From positions 16,443-80,442 of the forward strand of contig NZ_QOKV01000025.1 of assembly GCF_008365405.1 (NCBI RefSeq): 64,000 bases of DNA, in the 5' to 3' direction. Source of the stretch: Azospirillum brasilense (lineage in GTDB: Bacteria > Pseudomonadota > Alphaproteobacteria > Azospirillales > Azospirillaceae). Shown in pieces: positions 25,727 through 34,362 of this stretch. The notes under the pieces are model-generated. The model ran no database searches, was not told where the DNA came from, and saw only the letters and a program-made list of their open reading frames with translations. The translations under genes and the position numbers were made by a program. Position 1 is the stretch's first letter. Each line of letters opens with the position of its first letter.

Positions 25727-25760
25727 TTATCCACAAAATGGTGCATAAGATGGTGGATAA
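25727..25760. promoter_or_regulatory. DnaA-box-like cluster (two inverted boxes)
   Basis: A perfect DnaA box TTATCCACA at 25727-25735 faces TTATCCACC on the other strand at 25752-25760, with a weaker TTATGCAC (minus strand, 25741-25748) between. Together with the 16-nt repeats 90 bp upstream the layout resembles a small origin or DnaA-titration site, but no replication gene is nearby. Confidence 0.45.
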
Positions 25761-25964
25761 GGCTGTTGAACCTTCGGTCCCGCCTGCCCGCCGCAGGGGT
25801 GCCGGGAAAGGCCCTTGAATCGGCGCCGATTCGGGAGGCGCCACCCCGAACGGCCAGGAACGGCGCACCCCTTGCACCCTCCACTACCCCTAAGATGGGC
25901 TGGTTCGCTCCGTCCCCCCTCGCCACTATGAGACCATGCATTGCGATGGTGGAAAGGACGGCGG

Positions 25965-26912
25965 ATGGCCCATTTTCTCGTGACCGGCGGCTGCGGATTC
26001 ATCGGATCGCATCTGGCCGACCGGCTGATCGGCGACGGGCACCGGGTCACCATCCTGGACGACATGAGCACCGGCCGGCTGGAGAACAAGCCGCTTCTGG
26101 CGAAGCTGGTGGTCGGCGACGTCGCCGATCCGGACGCGGTTCATCAGGCGATGCAGGGGGTGGACGGCGTGTTCCATCTGGCCGCCGTCGCCTCCGTCCA
26201 GCGCTCGCGCGAATTGTGGGCGGAAACCCACCGCACCAACCTGTCGGGCACCGTCACCGTCTTCGAGGCGGCGCGCGGCGCCCGCAACGGCAACCCGGTG
26301 CCGGTGGTCTACGCCTCCTCCGCCGCGGTCTACGGCGACAACACGGCCACCCCGCTGCGCGAGGACGCAACGACGCGCCCGCTGTCCGCCTATGGCGTGG
26401 ACAAGCTGGGCTGCGAACTGCACGCCAACGTCGCTTGGGCCATTCATGGGGTGCCGACGACGGGCTTTCGCTTCTTCAACGTCTACGGGCCGCGGCAGGA
26501 CCCGTCCTCCCCCTATTCCGGGGTGATCTCGATCTTCGCCCGCCGTGTGGCGCAGGGCGAGGACGTGACGATCTTCGGGGACGGCGAGCAGGTGCGCGAC
26601 TTCGTCTTCGTCGGCGACGTCGTGCGCTTCCTCGTAAAAGCGATGGAGATCAAGGCGATGGAGCGCCAATCCCGGGGGGCGGAGGTCTTCAACCTGTGCA
26701 CCGGCCGCCCGACCTCGCTCCTGATGCTGCTTGAGGTGTTGCAGGAGCTGTGCGCCAGCCGGGTGCGCCGCCTGCATCAGCCGGCACGGGCGGGCGACAT
26801 CCGCGTGTCGATCGGCGACCCGGCCCGGCTGCGCGCCACCTTCGGCGAGGGCTGCCGGTTCGGCCTGCTGCAAGGGCTGAGCGCGACCCTGACCGGGGAG
26901 ATGCCGCGGTAA
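25965..26912 (+). CDS. NAD-dependent nucleotide-sugar epimerase/dehydratase (extended SDR)
   Basis: A 315-aa extended SDR of the UDP-glucose 4-epimerase group. Rossmann motif GGCGFIGSH near residue 8, the catalytic Ser-Tyr-Lys as YASSAAVYGD and SAYGVDKLG, and NVYGPRQDP in the substrate region. It likely makes a sugar nucleotide for surface polysaccharide or lipopolysaccharide. ATG 25965 has GGAAAGGA upstream; the frame extends 8 codons further without support. It converges on the Na/Pi cotransporter gene. Confidence 0.9.
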   Translation: MAHFLVTGGCGFIGSHLADRLIGDGHRVTILDDMSTGRLENKPLLAKLVVGDVADPDAVHQAMQGVDGVFHLAAVASVQRSRELWAETHRTNLSGTVTVFEAARGARNGNPVPVVYASSAAVYGDNTATPLREDATTRPLSAYGVDKLGCELHANVAWAIHGVPTTGFRFFNVYGPRQDPSSPYSGVISIFARRVAQGEDVTIFGDGEQVRDFVFVGDVVRFLVKAMEIKAMERQSRGAEVFNLCTGRPTSLLMLLEVLQELCASRVRRLHQPARAGDIRVSIGDPARLRATFGEGCRFGLLQGLSATLTGEMPR

Positions 26913-26928
26913 ACCCGCGGCCCTCTCC

Positions 26929-28569
26929 TTAGACGTCCCGGCTTTCCAGCCGGGGCAGCCCGACGACCTTCAGGCGGCTTTCGCGGAGTTCCCCCACCTG
27001 ATCGAGGATCGGCAGGGCGACCGCGGCGACATGGGCGTTGATGCGTTTCAGGTCGCGCAGGATGTCGAGCACCAGGGCGCTGGTTTCGATGCTGGCGGCG
27101 TCGCCGCGACGAACGCGGTCGAGATGGCGGGCGGTGGCGGTGCGCTCCAGCGCCCGCACCGCGTCCTTGCCGGCGATGAGCTGCCGGGCCAGCCGCCGGT
27201 CCTCGCCGATCAGGATGCCCAGCGCCGTGCGCAGGTTCTCCACCGTGCGGCGGTGCAGCTCCTCCACCTCCCGGAAATCCTCCGGCGCGAAATGCAGGTG
27301 GTGGCGGATCCGCTTGGCGGCGAGTTCCATCAGGCTCTTGTCGATGATGTCGCCGATGTGCTCCAGGTTGATGGCGAAGGCCATCAGGTCGTCGACCCGC
27401 CGGGTCTCCTCGGCGTCGAGGTGACGGCGTCCGAGCTTGGCGAGGTAGAGCTTGAGGGCGGTGTGCAGCCGGTCCACCCGGTCGTCCGCGCGGCTGACCT
27501 CGGCGATCGGACGCTCGTCGTTCTGACGCAGGGCGGTCAGGCTGCGGCGCAGCATGTCCTCCACCAGATCGCCCAACCGCAGGGTCTCGCGCACCGCACC
27601 GGCGATGGCGACGGTGGGCGTTTCCAACGCCGATTCATCGAGATGCCGGGGCGTCGCCGCGTCCTCGCCCGCGTCCTCCGGCTCGGGCAGGAGGCGTTCG
27701 GTCAGCCGGGCGAGCGGCGTCACCAGCGGCAGGAAGAGCAGGGCCAGCGCCGCGTTGAAGGCGACATGCGCGCTGACCACCGCCGTCAGCGGGGCCATCC
27801 CGGCCAGGAACGACGACGCCATCGGCACCAGCGGCAGGGCCAGAAGCGCCCCGCACACCCGGACCAGAAGATTGCCCAGCGGCACCCGCCGCGCCACCGC
27901 CCCGTCCGCCGACGTTGCCAGCACCGCCGGGACGGCGCCGCCCAGATTGGCGCCCAGGACCAGCGCCACCGCCGTCTCGGTCCCGATCACCCCCGCCCCG
28001 GCCAGGGACCCCGCCAGCATCACCGTGGCGAGGCTGGAATGCACCGCCGCGGTCAGCGCCGCCGCGACGATCAGGGCGAACAGCGGCTCGCCGCCCAACG
28101 CCTCCAGCATCGCCTGGACCAGCGCCGATTCCCGGATCGGCAGGGTGGCGGCACCGAGCAGCTTCAGGGCCAGCAGCATCAGCCCGATGCCGACCAGGAT
28201 GCGGGCCAGCGCCCGCCGCCCGCGATGCTCGCCGCCCAGCGCGTGCAGCGCCCCGCCCATCAGCAGCAGGCTGGGCGACAGCCAGTGCAGGTCGATGGCG
28301 AGCAGCCGAGCGACGAGGCTCGTCCCGACGTCGGCGCCCAGCATCACCGCCAGCGCCATGGACGTGGTCATGAACCCTTGCCCGGCCATCGAGGCGGTCA
28401 TCAGGGCCGTTGCCGTGCTGCTCTGCACCGCGATGGTCGCGGCGACGCCGGCCAGGAAGGCGGCCAGCCGGTTGCGCGTGCCATAGCCGACCCAGCGGCG
28501 AACCGCCGCCCCGCCCCACCGGAAGACGCCCGTCCGCACCAGCCGCAGCGCCCACAGCAGCAGCGCCAC
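26929..28569 (-). CDS. Na/Pi cotransporter family protein with C-terminal PhoU-like domain
   Basis: At least 546 aa. Residues 1-310 carry eight or so membrane helices with the duplicated signature VQSSTATA (Gln49-Ser-Ser) and VHSSLATV (His177-Ser-Ser); the second has His instead of the usual Gln. Residues 335-530 are a PhoU-like helical domain. Likely a sodium-phosphate transporter or phosphate exporter of the NptA/YjbB type. The conventional start is GTG 28569, but that truncates the first helix: 23 further in-frame codons back to ATC 28638 encode a good membrane entry (PTLVLIDILGAVALLLWALR), and GGGAGG stands just before that ATC. Confidence 0.9.
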   Translation of the reverse strand: MALLLWALRLVRTGVFRWGGAAVRRWVGYGTRNRLAAFLAGVAATIAVQSSTATALMTASMAGQGFMTTSMALAVMLGADVGTSLVARLLAIDLHWLSPSLLLMGGALHALGGEHRGRRALARILVGIGLMLLALKLLGAATLPIRESALVQAMLEALGGEPLFALIVAAALTAAVHSSLATVMLAGSLAGAGVIGTETAVALVLGANLGGAVPAVLATSADGAVARRVPLGNLLVRVCGALLALPLVPMASSFLAGMAPLTAVVSAHVAFNAALALLFLPLVTPLARLTERLLPEPEDAGEDAATPRHLDESALETPTVAIAGAVRETLRLGDLVEDMLRRSLTALRQNDERPIAEVSRADDRVDRLHTALKLYLAKLGRRHLDAEETRRVDDLMAFAINLEHIGDIIDKSLMELAAKRIRHHLHFAPEDFREVEELHRRTVENLRTALGILIGEDRRLARQLIAGKDAVRALERTATARHLDRVRRGDAASIETSALVLDILRDLKRINAHVAAVALPILDQVGELRESRLKVVGLPRLESRDV

Positions 28570-28786
28570 GGCGCCGAGGATGTCGATCAGGACCAGGGTG
28601 GGCGAGACGGCGGCAATTGAGCCGGCAGCGGTCGTGATGGCGGGCCTCCCGGCGTGTGGGCCTCAACAACAGGACGATGGAGAGTGGGGCGTCATGAAAA
28701 CGTAACAATCGCAGGGCGCAACCTGATCCCCCGCGAAAGGCGTATCCCTTTTGCCGGTAGGCCGAGGCTGCCCTCAAGCCTTCCGC

Positions 28787-29686
28787 TCACCCCCGCGTCA
28801 CCAGCCAAATGCCCAGCGCCACCGGCAGGATGCCCAGCAGATCCCAGGGCTGCACCGTCTCGCCCAGCAGCGCCCAGCCGAACAGCATGCCCAGGGGTGG
28901 CATCAGGAAGTGATAGGCGCTGGCCTCGGTGGCGCTCGTCCGCTGCAGCAGGCGGAACCACAGCAGGTAGCCGCCGATCGACACCACCAGCGCCTGATAG
29001 ACCAACGACCCGGCGAAGCTGGCGGTCAGCCGGATCGACCCGGCGTCCTCCAGCAGCAGCCCGATGGGCAGCAGCGCCAGCCCCGCCGCCAGCACCTGCA
29101 CGCCGGTGCCGGCGAGCAAACCCGCCCGCGGCGCCAGCCGCTTGAACAGCAGCGTTCCTGCCGACAGCGCCACCAGCGCGCCGACCGCCAGCGCCATGCC
29201 CAGCGGCGCGTCCATCCCGCTGCCCAGCCGCCCGCGCACCACCAACGCCACCCCGGCCACCCCCAGCGCCAGCCCCAGCGCCTTGCGCCGGTTCATCGCC
29301 TCGCCCAGCAGCAGGGCGGCCAGCGCCGCGGTCAGCACCGGGTTGGCGCTGACGATCAGCGCCGTCAGGCCGGAGGACACGTAGGTCATGCCGCTGTAGC
29401 TCAAGCCCAGATAGAGCGCGTGGTTGAGCAGGCCGAGCAGCGCCAGCAAGCCGAGGGTCCGTCCGGCCATTCCCCGATACTCGCCCCGCCACGCCGCGAC
29501 GGCGGCCAGCAGCGCCCCGGCGATCAGGAAACGGAAGGCCAGCAGCAGCAGCGGCGGGCAGTCGGCCAGCCCGATCTTGCCGGCGGCGAAGGCCGAACTC
29601 CAGGCGAGGCAGAAGGGCACGACCAGGGCGAGCGGTGCCGCCCGCGGGTCGGTCAGGGGCAAGGGGTGCGTGGCGGCGTGTGTCAT
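28787..29686 (-). CDS. EamA/DMT-family permease
   Basis: A 299-aa, ten-helix drug/metabolite transporter with the two EamA halves (FRFLIAGALLAAVAAWRGEY; then WFRLLQRTSATEASAYHFLM and PPLGMLFGWALLGE). ATG 29686 follows GGAGAGGA at the right distance; upstream in-frame codons are from the divergent control region. Substrate not predictable; these proteins often export amino acids or metabolites. It is divergent from a LysR gene, its likely regulator. Confidence 0.92.
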   Translation of the reverse strand: MTHAATHPLPLTDPRAAPLALVVPFCLAWSSAFAAGKIGLADCPPLLLLAFRFLIAGALLAAVAAWRGEYRGMAGRTLGLLALLGLLNHALYLGLSYSGMTYVSSGLTALIVSANPVLTAALAALLLGEAMNRRKALGLALGVAGVALVVRGRLGSGMDAPLGMALAVGALVALSAGTLLFKRLAPRAGLLAGTGVQVLAAGLALLPIGLLLEDAGSIRLTASFAGSLVYQALVVSIGGYLLWFRLLQRTSATEASAYHFLMPPLGMLFGWALLGETVQPWDLLGILPVALGIWLVTRG

Positions 29687-29744
29687 GGCCGGTCCTCTCC
29701 ATGCGGAATGCGGGGCATTGGAGAGAAGATGGCGCGGAGCCTTT

Positions 29745-29792
29745 CCATTTGGAAATTGGATGATATCATCCATTGCATTCGAAATTTGAATG
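29745..29792. promoter_or_regulatory. Palindromic operator region between EamA and LysR genes
   Basis: Holds a perfect 14-bp palindrome GGATGATATCATCC (29758-29771), flanked by CCATTTGGAAATTGG and by CATTCGAAATTTGAATG (29776-29792), both imperfect inverted repeats with AT-rich centres. This is a typical layout for LysR binding in a divergent promoter and is clearly more AT-rich than its surroundings. Confidence 0.7.
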
Positions 29793-29801
29793 GTTGGTCC
29801 G

Positions 29802-30665
29802 ATGCGCGAGATGGATCTGGGCCTGCTGCGCACCTTCGTCTCCGTGGTGGACGCCGGCGGCTTCACGCGGGCTGGCGAGCGGGTGCACAAGACGCAATCG
29901 ACGGTCAGCCAGCAGATCCGCCGGCTGGAGGAGCAGATCGGGCAGCCGCTCCTCGACCGCAACAGCCGCGCCGTCGCGCTGACCGACGACGGCGAGCGGC
30001 TGCTCGGCTACGCCCGCCGCCTGCTGGCGCTGAACGACGAGGCGAACGCCGTGCTGTCCGGGCACTCGGCGGCGGAGGTGGTGCGGCTGGGCGTGCCGGA
30101 GGATTACGCGGTGGAGCGGCTGCCCCGCCTGCTCGCCGACTTCGCGCGGGCGAACCGGCGGCTGCGGCTGGACGTGCGCTGTGACCTGTCGGTGCGGCTG
30201 CGCGCCGACGTCGAGTGCGGCGACCTCGACATCGCGCTGGTCAAGCAGGAACCCGGCCGTCCCGGCGCGCTGCGCGCGTGGCGGGAACCGCTCTGCTGGG
30301 TCGGCCCGGCGGCGGAGGATCTGCACCGCGAGGACCCGCTGCCGCTGGTGCTGTTCCCCCAGGGCTGCGTCTACCGCAACCGCGCGGTGCATGAGCTGGA
30401 GCGCGCCGGGCGGCGTTGGCGGGTGGCCTATTCCAGCCCCAACCACGCCGGGGTGCGCGCCGCGGTGTCCGGCGGGCTGGGCGTCAGCGTGCTTCCCCAC
30501 AGCGCCCTGCCTGCCGGCGCCCGCTTCCTCGGCGTGGCGGACGGCCTGCCGGCGCTGCCGGAGACGGAACTGGCGCTGCTGACCGGAAGCGCGGCGCGGG
30601 GTGCCGGGGTGGAGATGGTCACCGGCCTGCTGATGGAGAGCCTTCCGGAGCCGGTGTGGGCGTGA
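29802..30665 (+). CDS. LysR-family transcriptional regulator
   Basis: A protein of about 287 aa. N-terminal winged helix (LRTFVSVVDAGGFTRAGERV, QSTVSQQIRRLEEQIGQPLL) followed by a LysR substrate-binding domain (VVRLGVPEDYAVERLPRLLA; GGLGVSVLPHSALPAG). Three ATGs (29790, 29802, 29811) open the frame and none has a clear ribosome-binding site, so the exact start is uncertain. The palindromes just upstream probably allow autoregulation and control of the EamA permease. Confidence 0.92.
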   Translation: MREMDLGLLRTFVSVVDAGGFTRAGERVHKTQSTVSQQIRRLEEQIGQPLLDRNSRAVALTDDGERLLGYARRLLALNDEANAVLSGHSAAEVVRLGVPEDYAVERLPRLLADFARANRRLRLDVRCDLSVRLRADVECGDLDIALVKQEPGRPGALRAWREPLCWVGPAAEDLHREDPLPLVLFPQGCVYRNRAVHELERAGRRWRVAYSSPNHAGVRAAVSGGLGVSVLPHSALPAGARFLGVADGLPALPETELALLTGSAARGAGVEMVTGLLMESLPEPVWA

Positions 30666-30784
30666 CGGGGCTGCCCGGCACGACCACTCCTCTCGCACCG
30701 TTGCGCCACGTCCCCAAAGCGCCATAGAACAGCCCAGGAACCATATCCAGGTATGGCGAAGAACAGGGTTGAGGGACGAAGGGC

Positions 30785-31561
30785 ATGGCGCGACGGAGAG
30801 GCAGTGCACCGCGAAAAGGCCGTCCTCTGACGCTGGGCGGGCTGATCGCCGTTCTGCTGGTGCTGGCCGCGGTCTATGCGGCGGAGCGCTTCCACCTCGT
30901 CCCGCCCGGCACGCTGGATTCCATCTTCGGGGAGGAGAAGACCCAGCGCCAACGGCCCATCCCCCGCCCCGTTCCGGACGCCAGCATCGACTACGCCGCG
31001 GTCGCCGCCCAGCTCGACCGCATCCGGGTGGAGGAGGAGCGCCGCCGCGGCTATGTGCGGGACGAGTGGCCGCACTGGCTGACCCTCGACGCCAAGTGCC
31101 TGAACACGCGCGAACAGGTGCTGATCCGTGATTCCGCGAAGCCGGCGAAGCTGTCCGCCAACGGCTGCTCCGTGCAGTCCGGCGTGTGGAACGACCCCTA
31201 CACCGGCGAGACTTTCACCGAGCCGAAGCAGGTGGACATCGACCACCGCGTGCCACTGGAGGAAGCCTACGCCAGCGGCGGCTACGACTGGCCGCGCGAG
31301 AAGCGCGCCGCCTACGCCAACGACCTGAGCGACCCGCTGACCCTCGTCACCGTCTCGGCGGCGGCCAACCGCGCCAAGGGGTCAAAGGGGCCGGAGGACT
31401 GGCTGCCGCCGCGCGAGGAGTACATCTGCGCCTATGTGGCGGGCTGGATCGCCGTGAAGGCGCGCTGGGAGCTGACCATGGACGAGCGGGAGCGTGTCAC
31501 CGTCGGCAACATCCTGTCCGACTGCCGCCGCACCGCCGTTGGGAACCGGCCGGCCCGCTGA
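30785..31561 (+). CDS. Membrane-anchored or exported HNH nuclease-like protein (DUF1524/GmrSD-C type)
   Basis: A 258-aa protein: basic N-terminus, one hydrophobic segment (GLIAVLLVLAAVYAAERF, residues 19-36), a linker, and a C-terminal DUF1524 HNH domain. The His-Me core is visible as VDIDHRVPLEEAYASGG, then YANDLSDPLTLVTVS, NRAKGSKGPEDWLPP and the terminal CAYVAGWIAVKARWEL helix. Two Cys pairs may form disulfides if exported. Secreted members of this family are probably extracellular DNases; no restriction or toxin partner is nearby. ATG 30785 chosen for GAGGGA upstream. Confidence 0.85.
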   Translation: MARRRGSAPRKGRPLTLGGLIAVLLVLAAVYAAERFHLVPPGTLDSIFGEEKTQRQRPIPRPVPDASIDYAAVAAQLDRIRVEEERRRGYVRDEWPHWLTLDAKCLNTREQVLIRDSAKPAKLSANGCSVQSGVWNDPYTGETFTEPKQVDIDHRVPLEEAYASGGYDWPREKRAAYANDLSDPLTLVTVSAAANRAKGSKGPEDWLPPREEYICAYVAGWIAVKARWELTMDERERVTVGNILSDCRRTAVGNRPAR

Positions 31562-31706
31562 CCGGCCTTTCCAACAAAATCATACACGGGTATGCGTGGC
31601 CATCCCCTGATGTCACTTTTGATACCTGGCCGAACTTGATAGAACCTTCGTATGCGGTCTTCCTGACGGAACGGCGGCGGGGTGTTGCAGGGAATGGGCG
31701 GGCGTC

Positions 31707-33392
31707 ATGGCGAGGGAACGCGGTCTGCGGACGACGGTGGCTTTGACCGGCGCCGTTCTGGTCCTTGGCGTCTCCATCGTGCTGGCGGGACTGACCGGCC
31801 TGCGCTCCCGCGAGCGGATCGAGAGCGAGATCGGGCACTCGCTCGCGGAGGCCGCGCACAACATGGCCGACCGGCTGGACCGCTCCATGTGGTCGCGGGC
31901 CAGCGAAATCGGCATGCTGGCCAAGCTCGGCATCACGCCGGCCATCGACGATCCGGTCCGGTTGCGCTGGCTGCTGGAGCAGTTCCAGGGCTTCTTCCCG
32001 ACCGTTTCCTGGATGGGCGTGACCGACACCAAGGGCAAGGTGCTGGCCGCCACCGGCGGCTTGCTGGATGGCGTCGACATTTCCAAGCGCCCGGTCTTCC
32101 AGAATGGACAGAAAACGCAGTTCGTCGGTGACGTGCACGATGCGGTGATGCTGGCCTTCCTGCTGCCGAACCCGACGGGCGAGGCCATGAAGTTCGTGGA
32201 CATCTCCACCCCCGTGCACAACGAGCGGGGCGAGGTCGTCGGCGTGCTGGCCACGCATCTGAGTTGGGAATGGACGCGGGAGATCCGCCGCTCCCTGATG
32301 GACACCATGCGGGGTCGCGCGGAGCTGGAACTGATCGTGGTCGCGGCGGACCGCACGGTGCTGCTCGGCCCCCGCGAGCTGCTCGGCACTCCCCTCGACA
32401 TCGAGGCGGTGCGGAGCGCGCAGAAGAACGAGAGCGGCTGGATCGTCGAACGCTGGCCGGACGGGCAGCGCTATTTGACCGGCTACGCCTACGGCAACGG
32501 ATATCTGAACTATCCCGGTCTGGGCTGGAGCGTGGTGGCCCGCCAGCCGCTGGCGGTCGCCTACGCCCCGGCCACCGCCCAGATGGTCGAGACGGTGCTG
32601 GCCGGCGGGGCCATGGTGCTGCTGTTCAGCGCGCTCGGCTGGATGGCCGCCGGGCGGGTCACACGGCCGCTGCGCCGCATCGCCCAGGCGGCGGAGCGCA
32701 TCCGCAGCGGAGAACGGGGAGCGGAGATGCCCGTGCTGGCCGGCAGCGCCGAGATCACCTCGCTGTCGGCGACGCTGCGCGATCTGGTGGACGGGCTGAC
32801 CCACCGCGACGCCGCCCTGGTCCGGCTGGAGGACATCGCCTATCAGGATCGGCTGACCGGCCTGCCGAATCGCCGCTATTTCGAGCAGTATGTGGAAGCG
32901 ACGACCGCCGGCAACGGTTCCTCCGCCTTCCTCTACATCGATCTGGACGGCTTCAAGCCGGTGAACGACCGCCTGGGCCACGATGCGGGCGACCTCGTGC
33001 TGAGTCAGGTGGGGGAACGCCTGGCCGCCTGCTTCCGTGGCGACGACGTGGTGGCCCGGTTGGGCGGCGACGAGTTCGCGGCGGTGCTGCCCCAGCGCGC
33101 CGGCGCCGAACCTCCGGACCTGGACGGGCTGGCCCGCCGCATCATCGAGGCGGTGAACGAACCCGTCAGCATCAAGGGCGAGGCGGTGCGGGTCGGCTGC
33201 TCCCTTGGCATCGCCCTGTGGCCGGAGGACTCGCCCGACGTGGCGGAAACCCTGCGCCGTGCCGACCAAGCGCTCTATCAGGCCAAGCGCGCGGGCCGCA
33301 ACCGCGGCATCCGCTGGACTCCCGACCTGCCGCCCTCCCCCGCCGAGAGCCAGGGCATAGCCACCGAGGCGACGAAGACCTCGGCGTCCTAG
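31707..33392 (+). CDS. Diguanylate cyclase with extracytoplasmic sensor, HAMP and GGDEF
   Basis: A 561-aa inner-membrane protein. TM1 at 12-32, a periplasmic sensor of the Cache type (about 35-295, with DISKRPVFQNGQ), TM2 near 300, HAMP (RVTRPLRRIAQAAERIRSGE), and a GGDEF domain. The active site is intact (VARLGGDEFAAVL) and so is the inhibitory RxxD site (RGDD, five residues before it), so it should make c-di-GMP and be feedback-inhibited. No EAL domain. Signal unknown. Confidence 0.95.
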   Translation: MARERGLRTTVALTGAVLVLGVSIVLAGLTGLRSRERIESEIGHSLAEAAHNMADRLDRSMWSRASEIGMLAKLGITPAIDDPVRLRWLLEQFQGFFPTVSWMGVTDTKGKVLAATGGLLDGVDISKRPVFQNGQKTQFVGDVHDAVMLAFLLPNPTGEAMKFVDISTPVHNERGEVVGVLATHLSWEWTREIRRSLMDTMRGRAELELIVVAADRTVLLGPRELLGTPLDIEAVRSAQKNESGWIVERWPDGQRYLTGYAYGNGYLNYPGLGWSVVARQPLAVAYAPATAQMVETVLAGGAMVLLFSALGWMAAGRVTRPLRRIAQAAERIRSGERGAEMPVLAGSAEITSLSATLRDLVDGLTHRDAALVRLEDIAYQDRLTGLPNRRYFEQYVEATTAGNGSSAFLYIDLDGFKPVNDRLGHDAGDLVLSQVGERLAACFRGDDVVARLGGDEFAAVLPQRAGAEPPDLDGLARRIIEAVNEPVSIKGEAVRVGCSLGIALWPEDSPDVAETLRRADQALYQAKRAGRNRGIRWTPDLPPSPAESQGIATEATKTSAS

Positions 33393-33548
33393 GCCCCGCG
33401 GCCAAGCCCCCGCCAAGCGGGGAACCGCGTCCGGCGGGCCTCCGGCCAGCGGTGGGTAAGGCCGTTGCACGCTGGAGCCTTGGCCCGTTTCTGCCGTTTC
33501 ATGTCCATCGGAGCACGATTCGGACGGCCATGGCGGGAGATTTGGAAG

Positions 33549-33809
33549 ATGAGCCTCGACACCAAGGGACAGCGGGCCCGCATGCTGCGTCTGCTCGCCG
33601 TCGTCGAGCATTACGAGCGCAACAGCGCGGCCGGCGCGCAGCTGATGCGGGGCACGCGCTACGAACTGGCCGTGCAGGCCACCGACGTGAACGGCGACCG
33701 CTGCCGGTTTCCCGCCTGCAACTGCGCCCAGGCCGACTGCTCGCGCCAGCCGCCCGCCGGCCCGCAACTCAGCTGGTGCGGCCCGCGCGGCGGCTGGAAG
33801 ATGCGCTGA
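33549..33809 (+). CDS. Small Cys-containing protein of unknown function (86 aa)
   Basis: ATG 33549 (GGGAGA about 10 nt upstream). N-terminal helix (TKGQRARMLRLLAVVEHYER), then a compact stretch CRFPACNCAQADC followed by a further Cys in SWCGPRGGWK. The Cys spacing suggests metal binding or disulfides, but I do not recognise a family. It sits between the diguanylate cyclase and the convergent slyX gene. Start and coding status moderately supported. Confidence 0.5.
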   Translation: MSLDTKGQRARMLRLLAVVEHYERNSAAGAQLMRGTRYELAVQATDVNGDRCRFPACNCAQADCSRQPPAGPQLSWCGPRGGWKMR

Positions 33810-33826
33810 CGGTCCACACGGGATGA

Positions 33827-34036
33827 TCAGTAGTGGGGAGGGGGCGGCTCGTCCTGCGGCGCGCGAGGCATTCCGGACTCCAGCTCCGCCACCCGATCGC
33901 GCAGACGGCGCATCTGCACCGTCATGAGGTCGATGGTCCGCCCCTGCTCGAACAGCACGGCGGACATCTCCTCGGCCATGCGCTCGTGATGGGCGAGACG
34001 GGTTTCCAACTCGGTCAGGCGGTTTTCGGCGTCCAT
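33827..34036 (-). CDS. slyX: SlyX family protein
   Basis: A 69-aa coiled-coil protein (ENRLTELETRLAHHERMAEE, then LRDRVAELES) that ends in the proline-rich tail PPPPHY characteristic of SlyX. Function of the family is unknown; it is a conserved small cytosolic protein. ATG 34036. Next upstream on the same strand is the small gene at 34111. Confidence 0.9.
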   Translation of the reverse strand: MDAENRLTELETRLAHHERMAEEMSAVLFEQGRTIDLMTVQMRRLRDRVAELESGMPRAPQDEPPPPHY

Positions 34037-34110
34037 GAATGGCCCTGCGGATCGCGGAAGGAACAGACCTTTAGAACCGCTCCGCTCGCCAAGGCAAGTT
34101 CAATGCTGCA

Positions 34111-34362
34111 TCAATGCAGCCGGTCCCCAGCGATCACCCAGCGTTCGACGATCTGAAGCGCCTGCGGCACGTCCAGTTCCGGATGGTGCCAGCGCAGAAC
34201 CACCGTGGCGGCCTCCAGCGCATGCCGGTCGGGGCGCCCGCAATCGACCAGTTCGCGGTAGGCCCGCTCCACCACCGGGCGACAGCCGCAGACCGCCGCC
34301 TCGCAGGCGGCGAAACGCTCCGCCGGATCGTGGTCCGGCCCGGTTCTCCGCTCCGCCGCCAT
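34111..34362 (-). CDS. Hypothetical 83-aa protein coupled to fur
   Basis: Its ATG at 34362 overlaps the fur stop as TGATG, a translational-coupling arrangement. The 83-aa product (MAAERRTGPDHDPAERFAAC...) has two Cys pairs in a short space (AACEAAVCGCRP) and a helical C-terminus with a RWHHPEL segment. I do not recognise a family; coupling to fur suggests a metal-related role. Confidence 0.65.
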   Translation of the reverse strand: MAAERRTGPDHDPAERFAACEAAVCGCRPVVERAYRELVDCGRPDRHALEAATVVLRWHHPELDVPQALQIVERWVIAGDRLH

